Assembly: GCA_905233685.1 (NCBI GenBank)
Contig: CAJOEZ010000024.1
Location: 18,235 to 82,234, forward strand
Direction of reading: 5' to 3'
From: an uncultured Bacteroidales bacterium
Lineage (GTDB): Bacteria > Bacteroidota > Bacteroidia > Bacteroidales > F082
Length of the DNA stretch: 64,000 nucleotides
The position numbers and the translations under genes were made by a program. This document shows positions 55,698 to 63,043 of the stretch, piece after piece. Within the stretch, counting starts at the first letter, position 1; the number at the start of each line of letters is the position of its first letter. Under the pieces are notes generated by a model. It worked only from the letters and a program-made list of their open reading frames with translations, was not told the DNA's origin and made no database searches.

Positions 55698-56345
55698 CTA
55701 ATGTTTAAGTTGTTTTATCGTTTCTATTGGATTGTCTGATTTGAATACCGCATTCCCCGCCACCAATACATTCGCCCCAGCCTCAAACAAAGCCTTGGCG
55801 TTAGTGATGTTCACGCCGCCATCGACCTCGATAAGGGCGGTGGCGTTCTGTTCGGCAATCATCAAACGCAATTTCCTGATTTTTTCGTATGTGCGCTCGA
55901 TGAATTGTTGTCCGCCGAAGCCCGGATTGACCGACATAAGCAGTACCAAGTCCAAATCGCAAAGGATGTCCTCGAGCACGCTGACGGGCGTATGCGGATT
56001 GAGTACCACGCCGGCATGGATGCCTAAAGCCTTGATTTGCTGCACAGCACGATGGATATGGTTGCAGGCCTCATAATGGAAGGTGATGATGTCGGCACCG
56101 GCTTTGGCGAAAGCCTCGAAATATTTTTCAGGCTCCACAATCATCAGGTGGACATCCAAGGGCTTCTGGGCTTTCTTTTCGATGGCTTGCACCACGGGGA
56201 TGCCAAAAGAGATGTTAGGCACGAAGCGGCCGTCCATCACATCGCAGTGGAACCAGTCGGCCTCGCTGTGGTTGACCATCTCGATGTCGTCTTCCAAATG
56301 CAGGAAGTCGGCGGAAAGTAGGGAAGGGGCAATGAGTCTTTGCAT
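55698..56345 (-). CDS. rpe: ribulose-phosphate 3-epimerase
   Basis: A 215-residue TIM-barrel enzyme that interconverts ribulose- and xylulose-5-phosphate in the pentose phosphate pathway. Signatures: APSLLSADF at the N terminus, HCDVMDGRFVPNISFG (~33-48), VHLMIVEP, HYEA, LMSVNPGFGGQQFI (~138-150) and EVDGGVNITNAKAL. Length is normal. It lies between a membrane-protein gene (31 bases upstream) and the dipeptidase gene (4 bases downstream). Confidence 0.96.
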   Translation of the reverse strand: MQRLIAPSLLSADFLHLEDDIEMVNHSEADWFHCDVMDGRFVPNISFGIPVVQAIEKKAQKPLDVHLMIVEPEKYFEAFAKAGADIITFHYEACNHIHRAVQQIKALGIHAGVVLNPHTPVSVLEDILCDLDLVLLMSVNPGFGGQQFIERTYEKIRKLRLMIAEQNATALIEVDGGVNITNAKALFEAGANVLVAGNAVFKSDNPIETIKQLKH

Positions 56346-56376
56346 TAGGGTTGGCGTTTTTTGATTGCACGATATA

Positions 56377-57051
56377 TTATAACACGATGTATTTCAATGG
56401 ATTGACATGAAGTGCCCATAAAAGCAGGCCTATGGCGATAATGGAAATGGCAGTTCCCAAAAGGGTCATCAAGGCACCCTTGTAGTTTTGTTCTATGCAG
56501 AGAATCAGCAGGATGCTGAACACGAGGAAGATGCTCTCGTACCAGAAGCAAACGCCCAAGCCGAGCATGAGTCCCGCGATGAGGAACGATGTACGGTGGA
56601 CATTCTCGGTGCGTTTGTTTTTGCGAAGGATTTCTTGTCGAAGCACCACATTGGCGCCATAAAGCACGAAAGGCAATCCCAAAAACGCGCTGGCATTCTC
56701 GATGACACCGAAAGAGGGCATGATGCAACTGAAGGTGGGAATGAGGGCCAAAAGCCAAGCCGTATGTTTGTTCGAGGCAAGGTCGCAGATGCGGTAAACC
56801 ATGGATACCGTGAACAATGAGACAGTAGCATAAAGAGCACGGCTGAGGAACATTGTGCCTTGTGTCTGGCTTATGCCAAACACTTCTTTAATCTTTTCAA
56901 GAAAACCGATGAAAAGGGTAGGGTGTTGCAGCTCGCCTTTGGAGCCGAAGCCCGGAACGAAAATAACCACAATGATACGAACCACAATGGCAATGAGCAT
57001 CAGTGACGTGAATGGATGTCGTTCCTTGAATTGTTTAAGTTGTTGGAGCAT
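56377..57051 (-). CDS. multi-pass membrane protein, possible GT-C-type fragment
   Basis: A 224-residue protein with five to six hydrophobic segments (LMLIAIVVRIIVVIFVPGFG, TAWLLALIPTFSCIMPSFG, VFSILLILCIE, ISIIAIGLLLWAL). It may belong to the GT-C glycosyltransferase-like membrane family: R(I)VVIFVPGFGSKGELQHPT in the first loop is similar in place to the catalytic loop, but an Asp is not seen where expected, and the length is less than half of most members. No frameshift is evident. I do not assign a function. It heads an operon with rpe and the dipeptidase and has a -7 box TAATTTTG at 57071-57078. Confidence 0.55.
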   Translation of the reverse strand: MLQQLKQFKERHPFTSLMLIAIVVRIIVVIFVPGFGSKGELQHPTLFIGFLEKIKEVFGISQTQGTMFLSRALYATVSLFTVSMVYRICDLASNKHTAWLLALIPTFSCIMPSFGVIENASAFLGLPFVLYGANVVLRQEILRKNKRTENVHRTSFLIAGLMLGLGVCFWYESIFLVFSILLILCIEQNYKGALMTLLGTAISIIAIGLLLWALHVNPLKYIVL

Positions 57052-57070
57052 TTGTGTCGAATTAGGAAAG

Positions 57071-57078
57071 CAAAATTA
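57071..57078 (-). promoter_or_regulatory. -7 box of the membrane protein-rpe-pepD operon
   Basis: TAATTTTG on the minus strand, 19 bases before the first start codon of the operon. It is the last core-genome signal before the integrative element. Confidence 0.55.
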
Positions 57079-57114
57079 CAAAAATTTCCAGATTGGAAGA
57101 GAAAAAATACAATC

Positions 57115-57174
57115 TTAGGGGCAAGTTAGGGGCAAATGAAAAACCCCTAACTTGATTTTCAGCAAGTTAGGGGT
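57115..57174. repeat. inverted/direct repeats at the element's left edge
   Basis: A perfect 12-bp inverted repeat, ACCCCTAACTTG (57143) and CAAGTTAGGGGT (57163), with a preceding direct repeat of the same motif (TTAGGGGCAAGTTAGGGGCA, 57115-57134). It could be the recombinase core/arm site or a terminator. The rest of the 313-base gap to the integrase holds the promoter and operator described below. Confidence 0.5.
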
Positions 57175-57302
57175 CTAATCTGTAGCCCATAGCGGAATCA
57201 TAAACCTTATTTCGGTGAAATAATTTTATTATTTAATATCATTGATATTCAATTATATATCCGATAAATTGTTAAATCGGATAATAGATTTATTACGCTA
57301 TA

Positions 57303-57341
57303 TTGCATTTCTTTCGGGCATTTTTACTATTTTTGCCCGAA
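57303..57341 (+). promoter_or_regulatory. integrase promoter with overlapping palindromic operator
   Basis: TTG at 57303-57305 and TATTTTTG at 57328-57335. The -7 box overlaps the right arm of an 8-bp inverted repeat, TTCGGGCA (57313-57320) and TGCCCGAA (57334-57341). Binding there would block the promoter, so the integrase is probably repressed. Confidence 0.55.
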
Positions 57342-57364
57342 ACTAACACACACACATTTTCATT

Positions 57365-58804
57365 ATGGAACGCATTACAATTCTCACCATCGGGACTTTC
57401 AAAGACGATGAAAACGATGGCAAAACAAAAAAGTCCACCAAACACACAAAGAAAACGAGTGGCAATGTAAGATTAAGATTCAGATTCTATGACAGTAAGA
57501 AAGCCGATTTCTCTTATAGGAGTGAAATTGTAGCCGACTTGAAGGATTTGGCAAAGTTCAACAATGATGGTACACTAAAAGTGGGAACGAAGATTTACGA
57601 CCCCGTTTTGGTTAAACAGATTGCCAATGAAATTGACGCGATGAAAAGAGCCTATTCAGCAATGAAACAAGGTGGTTACGACATGACAAGCAAAGTGTTT
57701 AACGAAATGGTGTTTAGGGAACTTCACCCCGAACAATCCGAGCCAAGCAAAACCGTCACTTTGTTGGAACGCTTCAACGCTTTCATTGAGGATTCATATA
57801 GACAAGGCGTTTGGGGTGAAAGCCGATACTCACTTTATAAACTTGTCGCCAAAGAGGTAGAACGATTCTTGACCGTGAAAGGTAGAACTGCCATAACGCC
57901 CTCGGACTTCACCCCAAATGATGTAATGGAATACCGCCAATTCATCGTTGATGAATACAAGTATGTGAAGAAATGGCCAAAGTTATACGCAAACGAACCC
58001 GCAAGGCACATTCCGAACGAACCAAGAAACCAAAACACGGCTGCAACCCGCGTGAAACAATTAAAGGCGTTTTTCAGTGCTTTGGAAGATGCTGACGAAA
58101 TCGCAAAGTCGCCATTCCGCAAGTTGGGCAAAGACCGTGTAAAGATGGCCACAAAAGAACGCTATGACGAACCTGTTTTTCTCCATTTTGAGGAATTTAT
58201 GGCCGTGATGAATACCGATGTACCCGAAAGCCACAGGGAAACAAAGGACGCTTTTTTGCTCCAATGTGCCTTTGGTTGCCGTTTGGCCGATTTTCAGAAA
58301 CTTTCAATGGCCAATATTGGTGTGGATAAACACGGCATTCCATATATACACTATTTGCCGAATAAGACGAAAAAAGAGCAGCGTGACAATTCCGAAATCG
58401 AAACCCCGATAATTCGTTACGCTTTGGATATTGTGAAGAAATACAAGTTCAATTTCCACATTCTCCACTATGTGAGCGGGGAATGGGGGTACAATGCCAA
58501 AATCAAACAATTGTTGCAGAAGTGTGGGATCGATAGGGAATGCAATGTTTACAACGAGGAAATAGAGGATAACGAGTATAAACCTTTGTATGAGTTGGCC
58601 AGTAGTAAACTTTGCAGGAAAACCCATGTTGATATTATGAATAAGGCGCAAGTCAATCTTTATGCGGCTGGACTTCATCGAATTGGGTCTGATGCCGTGA
58701 ACAGGTACACCAAACTTGAATTGTCCGACAAATTCAAACTGATGTGTTTTGCATTTGGACAACCTGAGTACAAAGTGGATAAATTATTGAATGTGATTGA
58801 TTGA
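57365..58804 (+). CDS. tyrosine recombinase (phage-type integrase)
   Basis: A 479-residue site-specific recombinase. An N-terminal arm-binding region (~1-130) is followed by a SAM-like core-binding domain (TLLERFNAFIEDSYRQGVWG, ~140-270) and the catalytic domain: first Arg in FGCRLADFQKLS (~302), Lys in the NKTKKEQRD beta-hairpin, CRKTHVDIMN and GLHRIGSDAVNRYTKL (~430-465), with Tyr in RYTKL as the likely nucleophile. The box II is a divergent form (CRKTH and HRIG), seen in Bacteroidota element integrases. It starts the element, faces inward, and has a possible operator over its promoter. Confidence 0.85.
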   Translation: MERITILTIGTFKDDENDGKTKKSTKHTKKTSGNVRLRFRFYDSKKADFSYRSEIVADLKDLAKFNNDGTLKVGTKIYDPVLVKQIANEIDAMKRAYSAMKQGGYDMTSKVFNEMVFRELHPEQSEPSKTVTLLERFNAFIEDSYRQGVWGESRYSLYKLVAKEVERFLTVKGRTAITPSDFTPNDVMEYRQFIVDEYKYVKKWPKLYANEPARHIPNEPRNQNTAATRVKQLKAFFSALEDADEIAKSPFRKLGKDRVKMATKERYDEPVFLHFEEFMAVMNTDVPESHRETKDAFLLQCAFGCRLADFQKLSMANIGVDKHGIPYIHYLPNKTKKEQRDNSEIETPIIRYALDIVKKYKFNFHILHYVSGEWGYNAKIKQLLQKCGIDRECNVYNEEIEDNEYKPLYELASSKLCRKTHVDIMNKAQVNLYAAGLHRIGSDAVNRYTKLELSDKFKLMCFAFGQPEYKVDKLLNVID

Positions 58805-58866
58805 CGCCTTATGAGAAAAAAGGATTATTCGGGCACATCTAAGTTTGCATATATTATGGGAAATGG

Positions 58867-58898
58867 GAAACGCGGTATAAAAGGCCGCGTTTCTCTTT
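58867..58898 (+). terminator. integrase terminator
   Basis: GAAACGCGG and CCGCGTTTC form a perfect 9-bp stem around a 9-base loop, then TCTTTG. The T run is weak. Confidence 0.65.
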
Positions 58899-58918
58899 GC
58901 TGAAAAGTTAAACAATAA

Positions 58919-58958
58919 GTTGAAAATAGGTTGAAAATGGGTTGAAGAGGTTGATTAT
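58919..58958 (+). repeat. tandem GTTGAAAAT-type repeats before the HTH gene
   Basis: Four copies, GTTGAAAAT (58919), GTTGAAAAT (58930), GTTGAAGAG (58941) and GTTGATTAT (58950), spaced 11, 11 and 9 bases, near one DNA turn. Such phased repeats suggest cooperative binding by one protein, perhaps the HTH protein encoded just downstream. Confidence 0.6.
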
Positions 58959-58982
58959 TTAATATGCTATATTTCATTATAT

Positions 58983-58990
58983 TACTTTTG
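58983..58990 (+). promoter_or_regulatory. -7 box of the HTH gene
   Basis: TACTTTTG, 28 bases before the ATG at 59019. No TTG at normal spacing; the phased repeats lie just upstream. Confidence 0.5.
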
Positions 58991-59018
58991 CATCAAATTT
59001 CATTAAAACAATAAAGAC

Positions 59019-59297
59019 ATGTTTAAACAACCCACAACCCAACAGGCGGTTATTTCAATTCAGATGACCCCTGAACAATTCGAGAGAATAGAGAAAATGT
59101 TTGATTTAATTGCGGAGCGCACCAAACCCAAAGAAGAAAAGCTTTTGACCATTAAACAAGTGGCGAAACTGTTAGGAGTGACAGAACCGACCCTTTGGAG
59201 ATGGAACAAAGAGGGGATTCTTAAAAGGGTGAAAGTGGGCAACAAAGTCCGCTATAAAGAAAGCGATGTTAATAAGGTATTGGAGGAGATGGCATGA
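59019..59297 (+). CDS. helix-turn-helix DNA-binding protein (excisionase-like)
   Basis: A 92-residue protein with a C-terminal MerR/HTH_17-type winged helix (LLTIKQVAKLLGVTEPTLWR, then GILKRVKVGNKVRYKESDVN, ~42-88) after a short helical N terminus (QMTPEQFERIEKMFDLI). Such proteins in integrative elements act as excisionase or replication regulators. The next small frame overlaps its stop by four bases. Repeats at 58919-58958 are its likely operator (inference). Confidence 0.82.
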   Translation: MFKQPTTQQAVISIQMTPEQFERIEKMFDLIAERTKPKEEKLLTIKQVAKLLGVTEPTLWRWNKEGILKRVKVGNKVRYKESDVNKVLEEMA

Positions 59298-59383
59298 CTA
59301 CAAAAGCAAAGGCAATATCCGAATCAATTGCCCAATATCGTGACATTGATGATGAGGTAAACGAGGAAACCACTGTGCTATAA
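59294..59383 (+). CDS. 29-residue small ORF coupled to the HTH gene
   Basis: Starts in the ATGA overlap with the HTH gene stop and encodes MTTKAKAISESIAQYRDIDD followed by EVNEETTVL, an acidic, probably helical peptide. No family is recognised. The coupling is the only support. Confidence 0.35.
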   Translation: MTTKAKAISESIAQYRDIDDEVNEETTVL

Positions 59384-59422
59384 ATGATTGAAGAATAAAA
59401 CAACTATAAAACACAAATTAAA

Positions 59423-60388
59423 ATGGATAACAACACAAAAAACAATTTGTTCCCTGTTTATTCTGACAACGATCTCGGTCAGTATGTTTTTGATGGATTT
59501 GAAGAGTATTATGAAAAAGTCGCGCAAATAATAGAGGAAAAAGGCTTTCTTGGAATGAAAGACTATAGATTATTACAGGACTCGATTGAAGGAGCAAATG
59601 TTTGGAGAGAACATTTCTTACAAATAAGAGACAACCCTTCATATAAAATGACATGGCATTTCAATGAGAAGAAAGACGGTAGAACTTTTACTCAAAAGGT
59701 GAAAAGGCTATGTAACGAAATCATCATAAATGAAACCATGAAATACAAATACATTATAGGCACGTTTTATGAAAAAGAAATAAGGGAAAAAGCTCATAAA
59801 ATGTTGGAAAATAACATTTTCCCATTTGAAGAACTAATAAAAGAGACAGAAGATTTCTACTATCTTGATCAATATTGGCAAAAGCGATATGATGAAGTGA
59901 GGTGTTTGTATTGGTATCCCAACTCTGTATACTCCTTGTTTTCTTTTTTGGTTGAGATTAATGGCATGGAATGGATGGGTTTTATCTTGAACGACGCGAA
60001 GATGGACTATGTTGAAGTGAGCCGTCAATGGAACAAGAAAGATAGTGACATGTTGGTTTACTTGGATTTATGTGCAGAAAAGCTCAGACTGATGAATGAA
60101 AAAATGATTCCGAGAAAAGATAAAGAATACGACTACAACGATGAATTACTACGAATCTTTCATGGTGATTATGGCAATATGCAAAAATTTTTGAAAAACA
60201 TTCAGGGTCTGAGTGGCGCGGCCATTGTTCACCGGGTTATAGCTGCCATTGACCAAAAGATGATTTATGCAGATGATTCTCAAACTCCGTTGTATAATGC
60301 ATTAAAAGCGCTTGGTTATCCTGTTGCCAGTTTGCAGAATTGGAATAAGGCTTTTTATAGCAAAAAAAGAGTTCTGTTTGTTGAATAG
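59423..60388 (+). CDS. hypothetical protein of the integrative element
   Basis: A 321-residue soluble, helix-rich and aromatic-rich protein I do not recognise. Notable stretches are FEEYYEKVAQIIEEKGFLGM, TMKYKYIIGTFYEKEIREKA and SGAAIVHRVIAAIDQKMIYA. It has no signal peptide or membrane segment. It lies between the HTH gene and the primase-helicase, a place often held by a poorly described protein in Bacteroidota islands, so a replication or accessory role is possible. The gap to the next gene is 58 bases. Confidence 0.6.
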   Translation: MDNNTKNNLFPVYSDNDLGQYVFDGFEEYYEKVAQIIEEKGFLGMKDYRLLQDSIEGANVWREHFLQIRDNPSYKMTWHFNEKKDGRTFTQKVKRLCNEIIINETMKYKYIIGTFYEKEIREKAHKMLENNIFPFEELIKETEDFYYLDQYWQKRYDEVRCLYWYPNSVYSLFSFLVEINGMEWMGFILNDAKMDYVEVSRQWNKKDSDMLVYLDLCAEKLRLMNEKMIPRKDKEYDYNDELLRIFHGDYGNMQKFLKNIQGLSGAAIVHRVIAAIDQKMIYADDSQTPLYNALKALGYPVASLQNWNKAFYSKKRVLFVE

Positions 60389-60446
60389 ATTGAATCCTAT
60401 ACATGTCAAAGGAAAGTGAAGTGATGTCTATTCGTGAGGGCAGACA

Positions 60447-62768
60447 ATGATCAGCGTACCATTAAATGGGACGAGTGATACCCGTTCTAATAGTCAAGAA
60501 AATGATTGCAATAGTGTAAGTATGGCCGAAAAAAGCTATTGTGAACAGAGACTATTGGCTGTCGGAATCAGGGATAATGACAATCACCTGATAGGTGTTA
60601 CTGCTTCCGACGGATTCCATGGGATAAATGGGTTCCGCTTTTTCACTTCCGACGACAACGATAATCTTGTTATCAATTACCTTTCGCCTAATGGGCGCAT
60701 TCTCGAATACGAAGACAGGTCCAAAAACGATGGCCGTAGTATCCGGGCTTTTGTCAGGACCAGGCTGAAGAATCCCAAAGACCCAAAGCAAAAATACATA
60801 CAGCCTAAAGGAACAGAGGCCTTTCCATTTTTCACCCCAAAAGCGATAGAAGCATACAAGGCTAAAGAAAAGGTCAACACCTTATTCATCGTGGAGGGTG
60901 AAATAAAGGCGTTCGTATTGTCTAAATTCGGCCTTTGCACAATAGGTATTGGCGGTATCTACAATTTCACAGCTAAAGACAAGCTGAGACTGCATCCCGA
61001 CTTGGAGGATTTCATTGAAAAAACCAGCCCAAGGGAAATCGTTATTTTGCATGATGCCGATGCACTCCAACTGAAAGATTTTGAAGAAGCGAAGGAAGCG
61101 ACCAGTCGGCCAAGACAGTTCTCGGAATCATTGATTAGGTTCTATGACTATCTCAGAGAAACGAAGATATTTCAAGGCGATGTGTTTTACGAACACATTT
61201 TACGCGATGTGGGAAGTAAGGGCATTGACGACCTGCTTTTCAATGGACAATGCGACCAAAAGAAATGCATTGCAGAGTTGCAGGCGGTAAAGAAAAGCGC
61301 ACAAGGCACTTACATTGCCGTAGAGAAAATCACGGGAACAAGCCAAATAAGGAAATACTTTGGCCTGGATAGCGTCAGGTCGTTTTACAATCGTTACCAG
61401 GAAGACATAGGCGATCGAGAATGGACTTACAACCATACGCGATATTACCGTGACGACATGGGCAAGATCAAACCTGCCTTTTCCGAAGACTTGAACAGAT
61501 ATATGATGGTCGGACCTGATTTGTATAAACTGACCATCGACGACTTGGGAAACCTGTTACTGACAAAATGGTCAAAACAAAGGCTGGATGCAGACTTCTC
61601 CAATCCGAAAGAGTTCATTCGGCAAATTCCTAAATATGACGGCTTCGCATACGAGCCTGAAAATGATCCGGAGAAATACAATCCTGCCCCGCGATACGAA
61701 AAAATGGGCTTCCATTCGGTGCTTTACAACAGGTTCGCCAGACTTACCCATGTTCCAAAAGAAGGGAGATGGGATAATGTCAACAAGGTGCTGCACCATA
61801 TTTTCGACTATCCGAATAATGACGGGGAAACGCTTTATGAGATGGCGTTGGATTACTTTCAGTTATTGTTCACCAATCCAAAGCAGAGGCTACCGATTCT
61901 CTGTTTGGTGAGTTGGGAGCAAAAGACGGGAAAATCAACGTTGCTGCATTTCCTGAGTTCTGTTTTCCAAGAAAACGCAGTGTGCATGGACACGGTTAGG
62001 CTAAACAACAAGTTCAATGCCATGTTGGAAGGAAAAGAGTTGGTGCTTGTTGATGAAGCCGCTGCCATCGATCTGAACTCCGTTGACTTTATGAAGATGG
62101 CCACCACCGCAGACGAATTGCCCTATGAGCCCAAAGGGAAAGACGCGAGAAGGGGAAAGTGCTTCGCAAAGTTTGTCCTATGCACGAATAACGAGACGGG
62201 GTTCGCACCGCTTACCTCAGCCGACACGCGTTTTTGGGTGATAAAGGTATCTCCATTTGAGGGCGCGGAAGATACTGAGATTGAGGAGAAAATGAAGGCT
62301 GAGATCCCCGCGTTTCTCCATTACCTGAAAAACCGCAAACTACACTACCCCAAGGTCGGTCGTCTCTATTTTGATGACAGCCTTTTCCGTACCCCGGCGT
62401 TGAACGCAGTAATTGAGACGAGCGAGACACCTTTGGTTAAGAACGTCAAGGATGTGCTGCTAACCCAATTCTTCACGCTGAACCAGACGGTCGTCAGATT
62501 GTCTGTAGAGGTGTTGTTCGAACTAACGAAGAGGCAGACAAAAGAAGCCGATAAATCCGAAGTTAGAAGATACTTGAACGATGCCGTAAAGAAAGGACTT
62601 TTAGCCAAGGGTGAGAATACCACTTTCGTGTATTTTGACGGCAAGGAAACGCAACAGGGCAAGTCAAGAATCTATATCTTCCATGCCAAGAATTGGCTCA
62701 ATGAAGAGGATTACGATGAATTGAAGAGGCAGATTGAAGAACGGGAACACGAAAATTCAAATTTTTGA
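60447..62768 (+). CDS. primase-helicase (TOPRIM-like plus SF3/DUF5906 helicase)
   Basis: A 773-residue replication protein. The N-terminal half contains a TOPRIM-like segment (FIVEGEIKAFVLSKFG, IGIGGIYNF, EIVILHDADAL, ~145-215). The C-terminal half is an SF3-type helicase/DUF5906: Walker A in EQKTGKSTLLHFL (~492-505), Walker B in GKELVLVDEAAAID (~530-543), sensor FAKFVLCTNNETGF (~573-586) and DTRFWVIKV. It would start and unwind element DNA. The origin-like iteron region follows immediately downstream. It may start at the ATG at 60447 or 26 codons later (MAEKSYCEQ). Confidence 0.85.
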   Translation: MISVPLNGTSDTRSNSQENDCNSVSMAEKSYCEQRLLAVGIRDNDNHLIGVTASDGFHGINGFRFFTSDDNDNLVINYLSPNGRILEYEDRSKNDGRSIRAFVRTRLKNPKDPKQKYIQPKGTEAFPFFTPKAIEAYKAKEKVNTLFIVEGEIKAFVLSKFGLCTIGIGGIYNFTAKDKLRLHPDLEDFIEKTSPREIVILHDADALQLKDFEEAKEATSRPRQFSESLIRFYDYLRETKIFQGDVFYEHILRDVGSKGIDDLLFNGQCDQKKCIAELQAVKKSAQGTYIAVEKITGTSQIRKYFGLDSVRSFYNRYQEDIGDREWTYNHTRYYRDDMGKIKPAFSEDLNRYMMVGPDLYKLTIDDLGNLLLTKWSKQRLDADFSNPKEFIRQIPKYDGFAYEPENDPEKYNPAPRYEKMGFHSVLYNRFARLTHVPKEGRWDNVNKVLHHIFDYPNNDGETLYEMALDYFQLLFTNPKQRLPILCLVSWEQKTGKSTLLHFLSSVFQENAVCMDTVRLNNKFNAMLEGKELVLVDEAAAIDLNSVDFMKMATTADELPYEPKGKDARRGKCFAKFVLCTNNETGFAPLTSADTRFWVIKVSPFEGAEDTEIEEKMKAEIPAFLHYLKNRKLHYPKVGRLYFDDSLFRTPALNAVIETSETPLVKNVKDVLLTQFFTLNQTVVRLSVEVLFELTKRQTKEADKSEVRRYLNDAVKKGLLAKGENTTFVYFDGKETQQGKSRIYIFHAKNWLNEEDYDELKRQIEEREHENSNF

Positions 62769-62773
62769 TTTTG

Positions 62774-62985
62774 TCCGTGGATTTGTGGATATTGTGGATG
62801 TTACTATTATTCAATGAATTATAAATCCACATTTTTTATCCACAAGTGGATAACGTGGAAAACGCTGAAAGTAAAGCCATTAAGTAATACCGAAAAATCA
62901 CTTGTGGATATTGTGGATGAAATAGTAGTCTGTAAGGTGTTGAAAATGAAACTTTTCCACAAATTCACAAAATCCACATGGTTAT
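62774..62985. other. iteron/DnaA-box array, candidate replication origin
   Basis: Many GTGGAT / ATCCAC motifs in both orientations: GTGGAT at 62776, 62784, 62794, 62845, 62903 and 62912; the 18-base TTGTGGATATTGTGGATG occurs exactly twice (62782-62799 and 62901-62918). TTATCCACA at 62835-62843 is a perfect DnaA box and forms a palindrome with GTGGATAA (62845-62852). Further ATCCACA and TTCCACA motifs lie at 62824-62830, 62955-62960 and 62971-62976. The location just after the primase-helicase gene and AT-rich sequence suit an element origin. The ~275-base region has no ORF I can support. Confidence 0.55.
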
Positions 62986-63043
62986 CTATGCCGATTGCAT
63001 TGTGATACTTTATTGTTGTTTTCAAATGCAATATGACAATCTT

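Noticed and set aside
62814..63005. 63-codon frame in the iteron region
   Set aside because: It is made largely of the repeated GTGGAT motifs and has no independent coding evidence; origin-like DNA explains it better.
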